Assembly (NCBI RefSeq): GCF_001522585.2
Contig: NZ_CP013373.1
Span: 2,976,001 to 3,040,000 of the forward strand
DNA: 64,000 nucleotides
Direction of reading: 5' to 3'
Source: Burkholderia sp. NRF60-BP8
GTDB lineage: Bacteria; Pseudomonadota; Gammaproteobacteria; Burkholderiales; Burkholderiaceae
Made by a program: the position numbers and the translations under genes. The notes under the pieces were generated by a model, which did no database searches, was not told the origin of the DNA, and saw only the letters and a program-made list of their open reading frames with translations. Positions 38,846-49,247 of the stretch are shown piece by piece; within the stretch, counting starts at the first letter, position 1; every line of letters starts with the position of its first letter.

Positions 38846-38871
38846 CGCCCGGTTCGCCGGGCGTTTTTTTT
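38846..38871 (+). terminator. Intrinsic terminator after hpf
   Basis: CGCCCGG-TTCG-CCGGGCG, a UUCG tetraloop hairpin, is followed by eight T residues. It separates hpf from ptsN, which must then have its own promoter or rely on read-through. Confidence 0.9.
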
Positions 38872-39075
38872 GCGACTCCGCGCGAAGGTGCAGCCGGTCC
38901 GTCCGTGCCGCGCCACGCACGCGGCTGTGCTCTATAATGTTCCGGTTATCGCCGGGGGGTGTTGGATGCGGTAGCGGCGTTGCAGGTTGCCATGCCACAT
39001 GCCTTGATATCGCCGAACATGGAAAATCAGTCCGCCGCCGCAAGGAGACCCCAGGCCGCCCAATCGCCTGCCAAC

Positions 39076-39531
39076 ATGAATCGCCTAGCCAAAATCCTGC
39101 CCATAGAGAACGTCGTCATCGACCTCTCGGTCACCAGCAAGAAACGCGTCTTCGAACAAGCCGGGCTGATGTTCGAGAATCAGAACGGCATCGGCCGCAG
39201 CACCGTCACGGACAACCTGTTCGCACGCGAGCGCCTCGGTTCGACCGGGCTCGGCGAAGGTGTCGCAATTCCGCACGGCCGCATCAAGGGCCTCAAGCAC
39301 CCGCTCGCCGCGTTCGTCCGCCTCGCCGATGCGATCCCGTTCGAAGCGCCCGACGGCCAGCCGGTCGGCCTTCTGATCTTCCTGCTCGTCCCCGAGCAAG
39401 CGACCCAGCAACACCTCGAGATCCTGTCGGAAATCGCGCAACTGCTGTCCGATCGCGACGCACGCGAGCGTCTGCACAACGAAACGGATATCGCCGAGTT
39501 GCATCGCCTGCTCACTCAGTGGCAACCTTGA
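39076..39531 (+). CDS. ptsN: Nitrogen-PTS EIIA component (EIIA-Ntr)
   Basis: A 151-residue PTS EIIA type-2 domain. The phosphorylated His67 is in GVAIPHGRIKG, followed by LLVPEQATQQHLEILSEIAQLL. It links PTS phosphorylation state to nitrogen, potassium and sigma-54-related functions. The start was placed at ATG 39076 (NRLAKILPIENVVIDLSV) to match the family; ATGs further upstream would add a non-conserved 19- or 39-residue extension. It lies between hpf and hprK. Confidence 0.94.
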   Translation: MNRLAKILPIENVVIDLSVTSKKRVFEQAGLMFENQNGIGRSTVTDNLFARERLGSTGLGEGVAIPHGRIKGLKHPLAAFVRLADAIPFEAPDGQPVGLLIFLLVPEQATQQHLEILSEIAQLLSDRDARERLHNETDIAELHRLLTQWQP

Positions 39532-39660
39532 GTTGTTCCGGGCGGAATATTTCCCCGTACCAGGCGGCACGCGCCGCCGTCCAGGGCCGCCCGGCGCCGG
39601 CCCGGCATGGCGACGTCCGTCGCCGCGCGCCCGCACCGGCCCATTGGAGTGACGAGAGTC

Positions 39661-40629
39661 ATGGATACGTCCAGCATCAACGCCCAGAGCATCTTCGACG
39701 ACAACGCAGCCACGCTGAAACTGAGCTGGCTGACGGGGCATGAAGGCTGGGAACGCGGCTTTTCGGCCGACACGGTCGGCAACGCAACGTCGAGCGCCGA
39801 CCTCGTCGGCCACCTGAACCTGATCCATCCGAACCGGATCCAGGTGCTCGGCGAAGCCGAAATCGACTACTACCAGCGACAGACCGACGAAGACCGCTCG
39901 CGCCACATGGCCGAGCTGATCGCGCTCGAGCCGCCGTTCCTCGTCGTCGCCGGCGGCGCCGCGGCGCCGCCCGAACTGGTGCTGCGCTGCACGCGCTCGT
40001 CCACGCCGCTGTTCACGACGCCGATGTCGGCCGCCGCGGTGATCGACAGCCTGCGGCTCTACATGTCGCGCATCCTCGCGCCGCGCGCGACGCTGCACGG
40101 CGTGTTCCTCGACATCCTCGGGATGGGCGTGCTGCTCACCGGCGATTCGGGCCTCGGCAAGAGCGAGCTCGGCCTCGAGCTGATCAGCCGCGGACACGGC
40201 CTCGTCGCCGACGACGCGGTCGACTTCGTCCGCCTTGGCCCCGATTTCGTCGAAGGGCGCTGCCCGCCGCTGCTGCAGAACCTGCTCGAAGTGCGCGGCC
40301 TCGGCCTGCTCGACATCAAGACGATCTTCGGCGAAACCGCGGTGCGACGGAAAATGAAGCTGAAGCTGATCGTCCAGCTCGTGCGGCGCCCCGACGGCGA
40401 GTTCCAGCGACTGCCGCTGGAGAGCCAGACGGTCGACGTGCTCGGTTTGCCGATCAGCAAGGTCACGATCCAGGTCGCGGCCGGCCGCAACCTCGCGGTG
40501 CTCGTCGAGGCAGCCGTCCGGAACACGATCCTGCAGTTGCGCGGAATCGACACGTTGCGCGATTTCATGGATCGGCAACGACTCGCGATGCAAGATCCCG
40601 ACAGTCAGTTCCCCGGCAAACTGGTGTAA
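39661..40629 (+). CDS. hprK: HPr kinase/phosphorylase
   Basis: A 322-residue bifunctional kinase/phosphorylase. The Walker A motif GDSGLGKS is at residues 161-168, after the conserved LHGVF His, and the phosphorylase signature region is [16 protein letters not shown]. It phosphorylates and dephosphorylates HPr on Ser46. In beta-proteobacteria it is part of a regulatory PTS without sugar permeases. It follows ptsN by 129 bases and precedes rapZ. Confidence 0.95.
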   Translation: MDTSSINAQSIFDDNAATLKLSWLTGHEGWERGFSADTVGNATSSADLVGHLNLIHPNRIQVLGEAEIDYYQRQTDEDRSRHMAELIALEPPFLVVAGGAAAPPELVLRCTRSSTPLFTTPMSAAAVIDSLRLYMSRILAPRATLHGVFLDILGMGVLLTGDSGLGKSELGLELISRGHGLVADDAVDFVRLGPDFVEGRCPPLLQNLLEVRGLGLLDIKTIFGETAVRRKMKLKLIVQLVRRPDGEFQRLPLESQTVDVLGLPISKVTIQVAAGRNLAVLVEAAVRNTILQLRGIDTLRDFMDRQRLAMQDPDSQFPGKLV

Positions 40630-40703
40630 CCCGCACGCGCCGGCCACGCAACGCCGACGCGTCGAGCCGGTGCTATGATGAAACGTCAGGATTCTCCGTT
40701 CCC

Positions 40704-41612
40704 ATGCGCATCGTCCTCATTACCGGCATCTCCGGCTCAGGCAAGTCCGTCGCGCTGAACGCGCTCGAAGACGCAGGCTATTACTGCGTCGACAACCTGC
40801 CGCCGCACGTGCTCCCCGAACTCGCCCGCTACCTCGCCCAGGACGGCCAGCGCCGGCTCGCGGTCGCGATCGACGCGCGCTCGAGCGCGTCGCTCGATGA
40901 AATGCCCGGCCTGATCCGCGAGCTGTCCCGCGAGCACGACGTGCGCGTGCTGTTCCTCAACGCGAGCACCCAGGCGCTGATCCAGCGCTTCTCCGAAACG
41001 CGCCGCCGCCATCCGTTGTCCGGCTCGCGGTCGCACGATGCGGACGTCGGCCTGCTGTCGTCGCTCGAGGAAGCGATCGAGCGCGAACGCGAGCTCGTCG
41101 CGCCGCTCGCGGAATTCGGCCACCAGATCGATACCAGCACGCTGCGCGCGAACGCGCTGCGCACCTGGGTCAAGCGCTTCATCGAGCAGAAGAACAACGA
41201 CCTGATGGTGATGTTCGAATCGTTCGGCTTCAAGCGCGGCGTGCCGCTCGACGCCGACCTGATGTTCGACGTGCGCGCGTTGCCGAATCCGTACTACGAC
41301 CACCAGTTGCGCCCGCTCACCGGGCTCGACCAGCCGGTCATCGCCTTTCTCGACGCACTGCCGATCGTCCATCAGATGATCGACGACATCCATGCGTTCC
41401 TGATGAAATGGCTGCCGCACTTCCGCGATGACAACCGCAGCTACCTGACCGTCGCCATCGGCTGCACGGGCGGCCAGCATCGCTCGGTGTTCATCGCGGA
41501 AACGCTCGCCGCGCGCCTCGCGCGCGACGCGAACGTGATCGTGCGGCATCGTGACGCGCCAGTGGATGTCGACGCGTCGTCGCGGCTCGTCTCCGAGGTC
41601 GATCGACCCTAG
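40704..41612 (+). CDS. rapZ: RNase adapter RapZ (YvcJ-type GTPase/ATPase)
   Basis: A 302-residue protein. Walker A GISGSGKS is at residues 8-15 and Walker B-like VAIDARS follows; the C-terminal RNA-binding/kinase-like domain ends with [17 protein letters not shown]. In enterobacteria it guides RNase E to the GlmZ small RNA; here the substrate is unknown because GlmZ-type RNAs have not been shown. It follows hprK by 74 bases. A -10-like TATGAT lies at 40674-40679. Confidence 0.95.
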   Translation: MRIVLITGISGSGKSVALNALEDAGYYCVDNLPPHVLPELARYLAQDGQRRLAVAIDARSSASLDEMPGLIRELSREHDVRVLFLNASTQALIQRFSETRRRHPLSGSRSHDADVGLLSSLEEAIERERELVAPLAEFGHQIDTSTLRANALRTWVKRFIEQKNNDLMVMFESFGFKRGVPLDADLMFDVRALPNPYYDHQLRPLTGLDQPVIAFLDALPIVHQMIDDIHAFLMKWLPHFRDDNRSYLTVAIGCTGGQHRSVFIAETLAARLARDANVIVRHRDAPVDVDASSRLVSEVDRP

Positions 41613-41639
41613 CGACACCCGCCCCCACGCCCGCGCGCC

Positions 41640-42275
41640 ATGTCCTCCCTATCGACCACCCTGATCGACTTGCCGCTGTTTCCGCTGCACACGGTGCTGT
41701 TTCCGGGAGGGCTGCTCCCGCTCAAGGTGTTCGAGGCGCGCTATCTCGACATGTCGCGCGCATGCCTGCGCGACGACGCGCCGTTCGGCGTGTGCCTGCT
41801 CAAGAGCGGGCCCGAAGTCGCGCAGGACGGCGCGGTGTCGGTGCCCGAAACCATCGGCTGCATGGCGCGCATCACCGAGTGCGATACCGGCGAGTTCGGG
41901 ATGCTTTATCTGCAGGCGGTCGGCACGCAGCGTTTCGAGTTGCTGTCGTATCGCGTCGAAAGCAACGGGCTGCTGGTCGGCATCGCGGAGCCGCTGCCCG
42001 ACGACATCCCGCTCGAAGGCGAGCAGGCGCTCGCGCAGTTCGGCTCGTGCGCCGAGGTGCTCGAGCGCATCATCGACGCGCTGAAGAAGTCCGATCCGGA
42101 GAAAATGCCGTTCGGCGAACCGTTCCGCCTCGACGATCCGAGCTGGGTATCGAATCGCCTCGCGGAACTGCTGCCGCTCGACCTGCGCGCGCGGCAGAAG
42201 CTGATGGAGTTTCCGGACGTCGGCGCGCGCATCGACGCCGTGCACCACGTGCTCGACCGGCACGGCTGGCTGTAA
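41640..42275 (+). CDS. LON peptidase substrate-binding domain protein
   Basis: A 211-residue stand-alone Lon N-terminal domain (PUA-like): LPLFPLHTVLFPGGLLPLKVFEARYLDM, then FGVCLLKSG and MARITECDTGEFGML. It lacks the ATPase and protease parts, so it is not a protease; it may act as an adaptor that binds peptides. It follows rapZ with a short gap on the same strand. Confidence 0.9.
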   Translation: MSSLSTTLIDLPLFPLHTVLFPGGLLPLKVFEARYLDMSRACLRDDAPFGVCLLKSGPEVAQDGAVSVPETIGCMARITECDTGEFGMLYLQAVGTQRFELLSYRVESNGLLVGIAEPLPDDIPLEGEQALAQFGSCAEVLERIIDALKKSDPEKMPFGEPFRLDDPSWVSNRLAELLPLDLRARQKLMEFPDVGARIDAVHHVLDRHGWL

Positions 42276-42391
42276 CGCCGCAGCCTCCGTCGCGCAGCGC
42301 ACCTGCCCGGCGAGCCTGCCTGCGCGACGGCACAGCCGCGACAGTCAGGCGCCTTCCCGAACGCGGCCCGCGCCGCGCCCCACGCCGTTCG

Positions 42392-43498
42392 TTACAGCAG
42401 CGGCCCGCTCAGCGCATCGAGCAGCTTGCGCACGGGCGCCGGCACGCCGTACGCGTCGAGCCGGCTCAGCGGCACCCATGCGGTGTCCGCGTCCCGCGCC
42501 GGCGACGGCAGGCCCTTGCCTTCCGTCAGATCGCTCAGCCGCGGCTCGATCTCGAGCCGGAAATGCGTGAACGTATGCGTGAGCGGCGCGAGCGGCACCG
42601 TGCCGCCGCCGCCGAAGCCGCGCGCGAGATCCGCGAGCGCGGCATCGCCGTCCGCTTGCGGCAGGCTCCACAGTCCGCCCCAGATGCCGGTTGGCGGCCG
42701 GCGCTCGAGCAGCACGGCGTCGCCGTCGCGCAGCACGAGCATCCAGGTCTTGCGCGTCGGCACGGCCTTCTTCGGCCGCGCGGCCGGCAGTTCGCGCTGA
42801 CGGCCGGTCGATTGCGCGACACAGTCGCCCGCGAACGGGCATCGCGCGCAGTCGGGTTTGCCGCGCACGCACAGCGTCGCGCCCAGATCCATCAGCCCCT
42901 GCGTATACGCGCTCACGTCGGCCGCGTTCGCGGCGTCGGGCAGCAGCGATTCGGCGAGCGCCCACATGTCGTTCTCGACGCGCTTCTCGCCCGGAAAGCC
43001 CTCGACGCCGAATACCCGCGCGAGCACGCGCTTCACGTTGCCGTCGAGGATCGTCGCGCGCGCGCCGTACGCAAACGACGCGATCGCGGCGGCCGTCGAA
43101 CGACCGATGCCCGGCAGTTCGGCCAATGCGTCGGGGGTCGCCGGAAACGCGCCGCCGTGCTCGGCGACGACGACCTGTGCGCAGCGGTGCAGGTTGCGCG
43201 CGCGCGAGTAGTAGCCGAGCCCCGCCCACAGCGCCATCACGTCGTCGCTCGGCGCGGCCGCGAGCGCGGCGACGTCGGGGTAGCGGTCGAGAAAACGCGT
43301 GTAATACGGAATGACGGTCGATACCTGCGTCTGCTGCAGCATGATTTCCGACAGCCAGATCCGGTACGGGTCGCGGGTGTTCTGCCACGGCAGGTCATGG
43401 CGGCCATGCTCGCGCTGCCACGCGACGAGACGCGTGGCGAACGTGCGGTGCAGCGGCGTGACGGGGAACGGAGCGGGGGCGATGCGGGGCGGCTTCAA
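42392..43498 (-). CDS. mutY: A/G-specific adenine DNA glycosylase
   Basis: A 368-residue MutY. HhH motif LPGIGRSTAAAI, catalytic Asp in ILDGNVKRVLARV, and the iron-sulfur cluster CVRGKPDCARCPFAGDC are visible, plus the C-terminal Nudix-like 8-oxoG-recognition domain (TWMLVLRDGDAVLLERRPPTGIWGGLWSLPQ). It removes A mispaired with 8-oxoguanine. No ATG or GTG gives a full N-terminus, so TTG at 43498 was chosen; it has no strong ribosome site. It follows mutM by 25 bases on the same strand, forming the GO repair pair. Confidence 0.93.
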   Translation of the reverse strand: MKPPRIAPAPFPVTPLHRTFATRLVAWQREHGRHDLPWQNTRDPYRIWLSEIMLQQTQVSTVIPYYTRFLDRYPDVAALAAAPSDDVMALWAGLGYYSRARNLHRCAQVVVAEHGGAFPATPDALAELPGIGRSTAAAIASFAYGARATILDGNVKRVLARVFGVEGFPGEKRVENDMWALAESLLPDAANAADVSAYTQGLMDLGATLCVRGKPDCARCPFAGDCVAQSTGRQRELPAARPKKAVPTRKTWMLVLRDGDAVLLERRPPTGIWGGLWSLPQADGDAALADLARGFGGGGTVPLAPLTHTFTHFRLEIEPRLSDLTEGKGLPSPARDADTAWVPLSRLDAYGVPAPVRKLLDALSGPLL

Positions 43499-43523
43499 GT
43501 TTGTCTGATGGCGGAAAAGGGTT

Positions 43524-44351
43524 TCAACGCTGGCACGTCGGGCAGAAATAGGTCGATCGCTGGCCCTGCACGATCTGGCGGATCGATGTGCCGCATACGC
43601 GGCACGGCTGGCCGGCGCGATCGTAGACGAAGCAGTCGAGCTGGAAGTAGCCGCTTTCGCCGTTGCTGCCGACGAAATCGCGCAACGTGCTGCCACCGCG
43701 CTCGATCGCGTCGGCGAGCGTCGCGCGTACCGCATCGGCCAGCCGCTCGTAGCGCGGCAGCGACACCTTGCCGGCGGCCGTCGTCGGCCGGATGCCGGCG
43801 CGAAACAGGCTCTCCGACGCGTAGATGTTGCCGACGCCGACGACCATGTCGCCCGCGAGCAGCGCCTGCTTGACCGACACCGTGCGGCCGCGCGTGCGCG
43901 CATGCAGCAGCGCGCCGGTGAACGCCGGCGAGAACGGCTCGACGCCGAGGCTCGCGAGTAGCGGATGCGCATGCACGTCGCCTGCTTCACGCGGATGCCA
44001 CAGCACGGCGCCGAAGCGGCGCGGATCGCGGAACCGCAGCACGAATTCGTCGAAGATCCAGTCGATGTGGTCGTGCTTCGCCGCGACCGGCACGCCGGTT
44101 GCGGGTAGCACGCGCAGCGTGCCGGTCATCCCGAGATGGACGATGAACCAGCCTGCATCGACCTCGAACAGCAGGTACTTGCCGCGGCGCTCGACGGCGA
44201 GCACCTCCCGCGCGCGCAACTGCTCGGCGAGCCCCGCCGGCACGGGCCAGCGCAGCATCGCGGTACGGACGTCGACACGCTCGACGCGGCGGCCCGCGAC
44301 AAAGGGCGCGATGCCCCGGCGCGTGACTTCGACTTCTGGCAACTCTGGCAT
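43524..44351 (-). CDS. mutM: Formamidopyrimidine-DNA glycosylase (Fpg)
   Basis: A 275-residue protein. The N-terminal PELPEVEV holds the catalytic Pro and Glu, a beta-sandwich with HLGMTGTLR follows, the H2TH region includes VGNIYASE, and the C-terminal zinc finger is [24 protein letters not shown]. It excises 8-oxoG and formamidopyrimidines. Start ATG 44351; longer upstream sequence in frame is not homologous. Its upstream region is shared with the divergent TPR gene. Confidence 0.96.
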   Translation of the reverse strand: MPELPEVEVTRRGIAPFVAGRRVERVDVRTAMLRWPVPAGLAEQLRAREVLAVERRGKYLLFEVDAGWFIVHLGMTGTLRVLPATGVPVAAKHDHIDWIFDEFVLRFRDPRRFGAVLWHPREAGDVHAHPLLASLGVEPFSPAFTGALLHARTRGRTVSVKQALLAGDMVVGVGNIYASESLFRAGIRPTTAAGKVSLPRYERLADAVRATLADAIERGGSTLRDFVGSNGESGYFQLDCFVYDRAGQPCRVCGTSIRQIVQGQRSTYFCPTCQR

Positions 44352-44565
44352 GTTTTGCGGGTCTGAGGCTACGGTCTGTTTACATAGGAACGCGCGTGCG
44401 CCGCCACGAAAACGGCCGCGCTCGCGGCGCCCCCGAACGAGACACGGGAATACCCGAAATCGCCCGCCCGGCAGCACGCGAGACGGGCGATTTCGGGCAT
44501 TCGCATGGGGATTCCACAGGTAAGCGGACCCTATCACGATCGTGCGTGTATTGTAGCGAGCGCGT

Positions 44566-44571
44566 TACAAT
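44566..44571 (+). promoter_or_regulatory. -10 hexamer for the TPR-lolB-ispE transcript
   Basis: TACAAT lies 26-31 bases before the TPR start; the -35 position (TGCGTG) is weak. The same TACAATCGGTT string occurs at 4606-4616 in front of the pigment operon. Confidence 0.4.
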
Positions 44572-44596
44572 CGGTTGAAACATCGAACGGATTTCC

Positions 44597-46420
44597 ATGA
44601 CCCTGCCCTCGAAGCTGCTTCAGAAGCGCCCCGCCGCCGTGCGCGGCGCGCGCGCCTTCCCGGTCCGCCGTGCACTCGGTGCCGCGCTGCTTGCCGCCTG
44701 GACCCTCACCGCCTTTCCGGCCCACGCGCAGGATCCGGCCTCGGACGACGCGGAGCCGCAGGGCGCGTTCGAGCATGTGATGCCGGACGAGCAGAAGAAT
44801 CTCCCCGGCGTGCCGCTGACGAGCCAGATCGTCTACCAGGTGCTCGCCGCCGAGGTCGCGCTCCAGCGCAACCAGCCGGCACCGGCCTACCAGACCTACC
44901 TCGCGCTTGCCCGCGACACGCGCGATCCGCGCATGGCGCAGCGCGCGACCGAAATCGCGCTCGGCGCGCAGAGCCCGGCCGACGCGCTGTCCGCCGCGAA
45001 TCTGTGGCGCCAGTACGCACCGGATTCGAACCGCGCGTCGCAGGTCGACGCCGCGCTGCTGGTGCTCGCCGGCAAGCCGGCCGACGCGCAGCCGATGCTC
45101 GCGCGCGAGCTGGCCCGCGCGACCGGCGACACGCGCGGCCCGGCGATCCTCGCGCTGCAGGCGCTGCTCGTGCGCGGCCCCGACCGCGTCGGCGGCCTCG
45201 CGGTGCTGAAGGACATGTTGAAGAACGACATGAATCGCCCCGAGGCGCAGCTGGCGATCGCGCGGCAGCAGCTCGCGGTCGACGACAAGGACGGCGCCGC
45301 GCAATCGCTGAAGCAGGCGCTGCAGATTCGCCCCGATTACCTGCCGGCGGCGCTGATGCTGTCGCAAATGGGGCCGGCGGAACGCGCGGCGGGCATCGCG
45401 TCGTTCGAGAAGTATGTTCAGCAGAATCCGAAGTCGCGCGACGCACGGCTCGCGCTGTCGCAGCTCTATCTCGCCGACGATCGCCTCGACGACGCACAGA
45501 AGCAGTTCGAGACGATGCGCAAGCTCGACTCGAAGGATCCGACGCCGCTGATGGCGCTCGCGCTGATCAAGATCCAGCAGAAGAAGCTCGACGAGGCGAC
45601 CGGCTACCTGAAGCAGTACGTGCAGCTCGGCGACAAGCAGCCGAACCTCGACGTCGGCCAGGGCTACATCTACCTCGCACAGATCGCGATCGACCAGAAC
45701 AACGACGCGCAGGCGTCGCAATGGCTCGACAAGGTCGACCAGACGAGCCAGCACTACCTGCCCGCGCAGATCACGCGCGCGCAACTGCTGCAGAAACAGG
45801 GCAAGACCGACGAGGCGCGCAAGGTGCTCGACAACCTGCCGATCACGGATCCGCGCGACGCGGCCGTGGTGGCGCGCACCGATGCGTCGATCCTGTTCAC
45901 GGCGAAGCGCTATCCGGAAGCGGAGGCGCGGCTCGGGCAGGCCGTCCAGGACTTCCCGGACGATCCCGACCTGCGCTACGACTACGCGATGGCGGCCGAA
46001 AAGACGGGCCACTATGCGACGATGGAAAAGCAGTTGCGCGAGCTGATCCGCACGCAGCCCGACAACCCGCAGGCCTACAACGCGCTCGGCTATTCGCTCG
46101 CCGACCGCAACCAGCGCCTGCCCGAGGCCAGCAAGCTGATCGACAAGGCGATGGCGCTCGCGCCGAACGACGCCTACATCATGGACAGCCTCGGCTGGGT
46201 GAAGTACCGGATGGGCGACACGGCCGGCGCGACGAAGGTGCTGCAACGTGCATACGAACTGCAGCCGAACGCCGAAATCGGCGCGCATCTCGGCGAAGTG
46301 CTGTGGAAGAGCGGCGCGCAGGAAGACGCGCGAAATGCGTGGCGTGCCGCGCAGAAGCTCGAGCCCGACAACGAAACGCTCGTGCAGACGCTGAAGCGCC
46401 TGCAGATCAACGGCCTCTGA
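44597..46420 (+). CDS. Secreted TPR-repeat protein upstream of lolB
   Basis: A 607-residue protein with a long, Arg-rich N-terminal signal sequence (hydrophobic core at residues 26-41, cleavage near PAHAQDPA) and then TPR repeats through the C-terminus. Characteristic segments are ALQIRPDYLPAALMLSQM, the repeated LDEATGYLKQY/LDDAQKQFETM units, and AYNALGYSLADRNQRLPEASKLIDKAMALAPNDAYIMDSLGWVKYRMGDTAGA. Similar TPR proteins precede lolB in Burkholderia and relatives; a role in outer-membrane lipoprotein or LPS delivery is inference from context. The stop overlaps lolB (TGATG). Confidence 0.85.
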   Translation: MTLPSKLLQKRPAAVRGARAFPVRRALGAALLAAWTLTAFPAHAQDPASDDAEPQGAFEHVMPDEQKNLPGVPLTSQIVYQVLAAEVALQRNQPAPAYQTYLALARDTRDPRMAQRATEIALGAQSPADALSAANLWRQYAPDSNRASQVDAALLVLAGKPADAQPMLARELARATGDTRGPAILALQALLVRGPDRVGGLAVLKDMLKNDMNRPEAQLAIARQQLAVDDKDGAAQSLKQALQIRPDYLPAALMLSQMGPAERAAGIASFEKYVQQNPKSRDARLALSQLYLADDRLDDAQKQFETMRKLDSKDPTPLMALALIKIQQKKLDEATGYLKQYVQLGDKQPNLDVGQGYIYLAQIAIDQNNDAQASQWLDKVDQTSQHYLPAQITRAQLLQKQGKTDEARKVLDNLPITDPRDAAVVARTDASILFTAKRYPEAEARLGQAVQDFPDDPDLRYDYAMAAEKTGHYATMEKQLRELIRTQPDNPQAYNALGYSLADRNQRLPEASKLIDKAMALAPNDAYIMDSLGWVKYRMGDTAGATKVLQRAYELQPNAEIGAHLGEVLWKSGAQEDARNAWRAAQKLEPDNETLVQTLKRLQINGL

Positions 46421-47040
46421 TGCGGATGTTCGCGATGTTTTCCCTGTCTTCCCGCGCGCAGCGCACGCTGGCCGCAGCCGGCGCAGCGCTCGCGCTCGCC
46501 GGCTGCGCGAGCACGCCGCCGTCGGCCGGCACGCCGGCGGGCGCCGCACTGCAGACGGCGGCGACGCATGCGTACCACGGCCGCTTCGCGGTGCGGTACG
46601 ACGATCGTCTCGGCAACCCGCAGAACGTGTACGGCAACTTCGACTGGCAGGAACACGGCGACGACGTGTCGCTCGAACTGCGCAGCCCGCTCGGTCAGAC
46701 GCTTGCGGTCGTGAAAACGACGCCGCGCGCGGCGTCGCTCGAATTGCCGAACCGTCCGACCCAATATGCGTCGGACGTCGGCGACCTGATGCAGAAAACG
46801 CTCGGCTTCGAGTTGCCGCTCGCGGGCCTGCGCTACTGGCTGCTGCCGAGCGCCGCGCCCGCGACGCCCGCGGAAACCGTGCGCGACCCGGCCGACGGCA
46901 CGCGCCTCAAGCAGCTCCGCCAGGACGGCTGGACGATCGACTACCTCGCCTACGCGGATGCCCCGGCCACGGGCGTCAAACGCGTCAACCTCGTGCGCGC
47001 GACGCCGCCGCTCGACATCAAGCTCGTGCTCGATCAGTGA
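46420..47040 (+). CDS. lolB: Outer-membrane lipoprotein receptor LolB
   Basis: A 206-residue lipoprotein. Lipobox L26-A27-G28-C29 follows a short signal sequence. The mature part has the LolB fold: [27 protein letters not shown], a hydrophobic loop at [19 protein letters not shown], and WLLPSAAP. It receives lipoproteins from LolA at the outer membrane. It is translationally coupled to the TPR gene and followed by ispE, the typical lolB-ispE-tRNA-prs order. Confidence 0.94.
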   Translation: MRMFAMFSLSSRAQRTLAAAGAALALAGCASTPPSAGTPAGAALQTAATHAYHGRFAVRYDDRLGNPQNVYGNFDWQEHGDDVSLELRSPLGQTLAVVKTTPRAASLELPNRPTQYASDVGDLMQKTLGFELPLAGLRYWLLPSAAPATPAETVRDPADGTRLKQLRQDGWTIDYLAYADAPATGVKRVNLVRATPPLDIKLVLDQ

Positions 47041-47068
47041 GCACGCGCGCCTAGCCCCCGATACCCGC

Positions 47069-47950
47069 ATGACCGATTCGACCCGCTCGCTGCGCAACTG
47101 CCTGGCGCCCGCGAAACTCAACCTGTTCCTGCACATCACCGGCCGTCGCCCGAACGGCTATCACGATCTGCAGAGCGTATTCCAGCTGCTGAACTGGGGC
47201 GACACGCTGCACTTCGCGCGGCGCGACGACGGCCGCGTCGCACGCGTCACCGACGTGCCCGGCGTGCCCGAGGAAAGCGATCTCGTCGTGCGCGCGGCCA
47301 ACCTGCTGAAAGCGCATACGGGCACCGCGCACGGCGTCGACATCGAGATCGACAAGATCCTGCCGATGGGCGCCGGCCTCGGCGGCGGCAGCTCCGACGC
47401 GGCGACGACGCTGCTCGCGCTGAACCGCCTGTGGCAACTCGATTTGCCGCGCGCCGAACTCCAGTCGCTCGCCGTCAAACTCGGCGCCGACGTCCCGTTT
47501 TTCATTTTTGGAAAAAATGCGTTCGCAGAGGGTATCGGAGAAGAATTAGCTGAGGTAGAATTGCCGACTCGCTGGTTCCTGGTTGTGACGCCACGCGTTC
47601 ATGTCCCGACCGCTGAAATATTTTCAGATGAGCTGTTGACAAGAGATACGAAGCCCGTCACAATTGCTGACTTTCTTGCACAGCAAACCAGCGATGCGGG
47701 ATGGCCAGATAGCTTCGGTCGGAACGATATGCAGGAAGTTGTAACAAGGAAGTACGCGGAAGTTGCGCAGGTGGTCAAATGGTTGTATGATGTGACCCCC
47801 GCGAGGATGACCGGCTCCGGAGCAAGCGTGTTTGCAGCGTTTCACAGCAAGCACGAGGCAGAAGCGGCGAAAGCCAAACTGCCCGCCAGTTGGAATGGCG
47901 CAGTTGCCGAGAGCCTGAACGAGCATCCGCTCTTCGCTTTCGCGTCATGA
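47069..47950 (+). CDS. ispE: 4-diphosphocytidyl-2-C-methyl-D-erythritol kinase
   Basis: A 293-residue GHMP kinase. The N-terminus [31 protein letters not shown] and the ATP-binding [24 protein letters not shown] are intact, as is the C-terminal [14 protein letters not shown]. It phosphorylates CDP-ME in the MEP isoprenoid pathway. The second half, from about 47490 to the stop, is strikingly lower in GC and rich in rare codons (TTA, AGA, AGG, ATA, GTA, ACA), unlike the first half and the neighbouring genes. The frame and motifs are preserved, so it is probably functional. It lies just upstream of a tRNA gene. Confidence 0.95.
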   Translation: MTDSTRSLRNCLAPAKLNLFLHITGRRPNGYHDLQSVFQLLNWGDTLHFARRDDGRVARVTDVPGVPEESDLVVRAANLLKAHTGTAHGVDIEIDKILPMGAGLGGGSSDAATTLLALNRLWQLDLPRAELQSLAVKLGADVPFFIFGKNAFAEGIGEELAEVELPTRWFLVVTPRVHVPTAEIFSDELLTRDTKPVTIADFLAQQTSDAGWPDSFGRNDMQEVVTRKYAEVAQVVKWLYDVTPARMTGSGASVFAAFHSKHEAEAAKAKLPASWNGAVAESLNEHPLFAFAS

Positions 47951-48005
47951 AGTTTTACTTTGCCGAACGGCCTACACGAGTTCGGTGAAGTTATCAGTTA
48001 AGTGT

Positions 48006-48082
48006 AGGGGAGTCGCCAAGTTGGTCAAGGCACCGGATTTTGATTCCGGCATGCGAGGGTTCGAGTCCTTCCTCCCCTGCCA
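48006..48082 (+). tRNA. tRNA-Gln (anticodon TTG)
   Basis: A 77-base cloverleaf including CCA. The acceptor stem is AGGGGAG/CTCCCCT with discriminator G and encoded CCA. The D-arm is GCCAAGTTGGTCAAGGC, the anticodon arm CCGGATTTTGATTCCGG with anticodon TTG, and the T-arm GAGGGTTCGAGTCCTTC. It sits between ispE and prs, as is conserved in Burkholderia. Confidence 0.95.
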
Positions 48083-48126
48083 AAAATTTTCCCGCATTTC
48101 CCGCCCAAGCCTGAAGCAGGTGCACG

Positions 48127-49089
48127 ATGAGCAGCCACAGCCATGATGGCCTGATGGTCTTTACTGGCAACGCGAATCCCGCGCTCGCCCAGGAAGTCGT
48201 CAATATCCTTGGTATCCCCCTCGGCAAAGCGATGGTCAGCCGTTTCTCCGACGGCGAGATCCAGGTCGAGATCCAGGAAAACGTGCGCGGCAAGGACGTC
48301 TTCGTCCTGCAATCCACGTGCGCACCGACGAACGACAACCTGATGGAACTGATGATCATGGTCGATGCGCTCAAGCGCGCGTCCGCCGGCCGGATCACTG
48401 CAGCCATCCCCTACTTCGGCTATGCGCGTCAGGATCGCCGCCCGCGTTCGGCGCGCGTCGCGATCTCGGCGAAGGTCATCGCGAACATGCTGGAAATCGC
48501 CGGCGTCGAGCGGATCATCACGATGGATCTGCACGCCGACCAGATTCAAGGCTTCTTCGACATTCCGGTCGACAACATCTACGCCACGCCGATCCTGCTG
48601 GGCGACCTGCGCAAGCAGAACTACTCGGATCTGCTCGTCGTGTCGCCGGACGTCGGCGGCGTGGTGCGCGCCCGGGCACTCGCGAAGCAGCTCAACTGCG
48701 ATCTCGCGATCATCGACAAGCGTCGCCCGAAGGCGAACGTCGCCGAAGTGATGAACATCATCGGTGAAGTCGAAGGCCGCACCTGCGTGATCATGGACGA
48801 CATGGTCGATACGGCCGGCACGCTCTGCAAGGCTGCGCAAGTGCTGAAGGACCGCGGTGCGAAACAGGTGTTCGCGTACGCGACGCACCCGGTGCTGTCG
48901 GGCGGCGCCGCGGAACGCATCGCCGCATCGGAACTCGACGAGCTGGTCGTGACCGACACGATTCCGCTGTCGGCCGAATCGCTGGCGTGCTCGAAGATCC
49001 GCTCGCTGACGAGCGCGAGCCTGCTGGCCGAGACGTTCTCGCGGATTCGCCGCGGCGATTCGGTGATGTCGCTGTTCGCGGAATCCTGA
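48127..49089 (+). CDS. prs: Ribose-phosphate pyrophosphokinase
   Basis: A 320-residue Prs. The [14 protein letters not shown]-terminus, [37 protein letters not shown] and the PRPP-binding [18 protein letters not shown] are all present. It makes PRPP for nucleotides, His, Trp and NAD. It is followed by a strong terminator, and rplY starts 158 bases after its stop. Confidence 0.97.
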   Translation: MSSHSHDGLMVFTGNANPALAQEVVNILGIPLGKAMVSRFSDGEIQVEIQENVRGKDVFVLQSTCAPTNDNLMELMIMVDALKRASAGRITAAIPYFGYARQDRRPRSARVAISAKVIANMLEIAGVERIITMDLHADQIQGFFDIPVDNIYATPILLGDLRKQNYSDLLVVSPDVGGVVRARALAKQLNCDLAIIDKRRPKANVAEVMNIIGEVEGRTCVIMDDMVDTAGTLCKAAQVLKDRGAKQVFAYATHPVLSGGAAERIAASELDELVVTDTIPLSAESLACSKIRSLTSASLLAETFSRIRRGDSVMSLFAES

Positions 49090-49119
49090 TCGCGAATCGA
49101 CGGAATATAGTATGCGCGG

Positions 49120-49147
49120 AAAGCGAAGCGGCAACGCTTCGCTTTTT
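49120..49147 (+). terminator. Intrinsic terminator after prs
   Basis: AAAGCGAAGCG-GCAA-CGCTTCGCTTT, an 11-bp perfect stem with a GCAA tetraloop, ends in a T-run. It closes the prs transcript upstream of rplY. Confidence 0.9.
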
Positions 49148-49247
49148 GCACAATCGGACGGGATAGACGAAACCCCGGCCGTTTCATCGGGGGCCGCTTG
49201 ATGGCCCCGTTTCACTGCCTGGTCGCGGGCAGCCATTGGAGAATCAC

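Noticed and set aside
48006..48082. tRNA-Gln as an integration site with an island
   Set aside because: No integrase gene or duplicated tRNA 3' end is seen; ispE and prs flank it directly, as in relatives.
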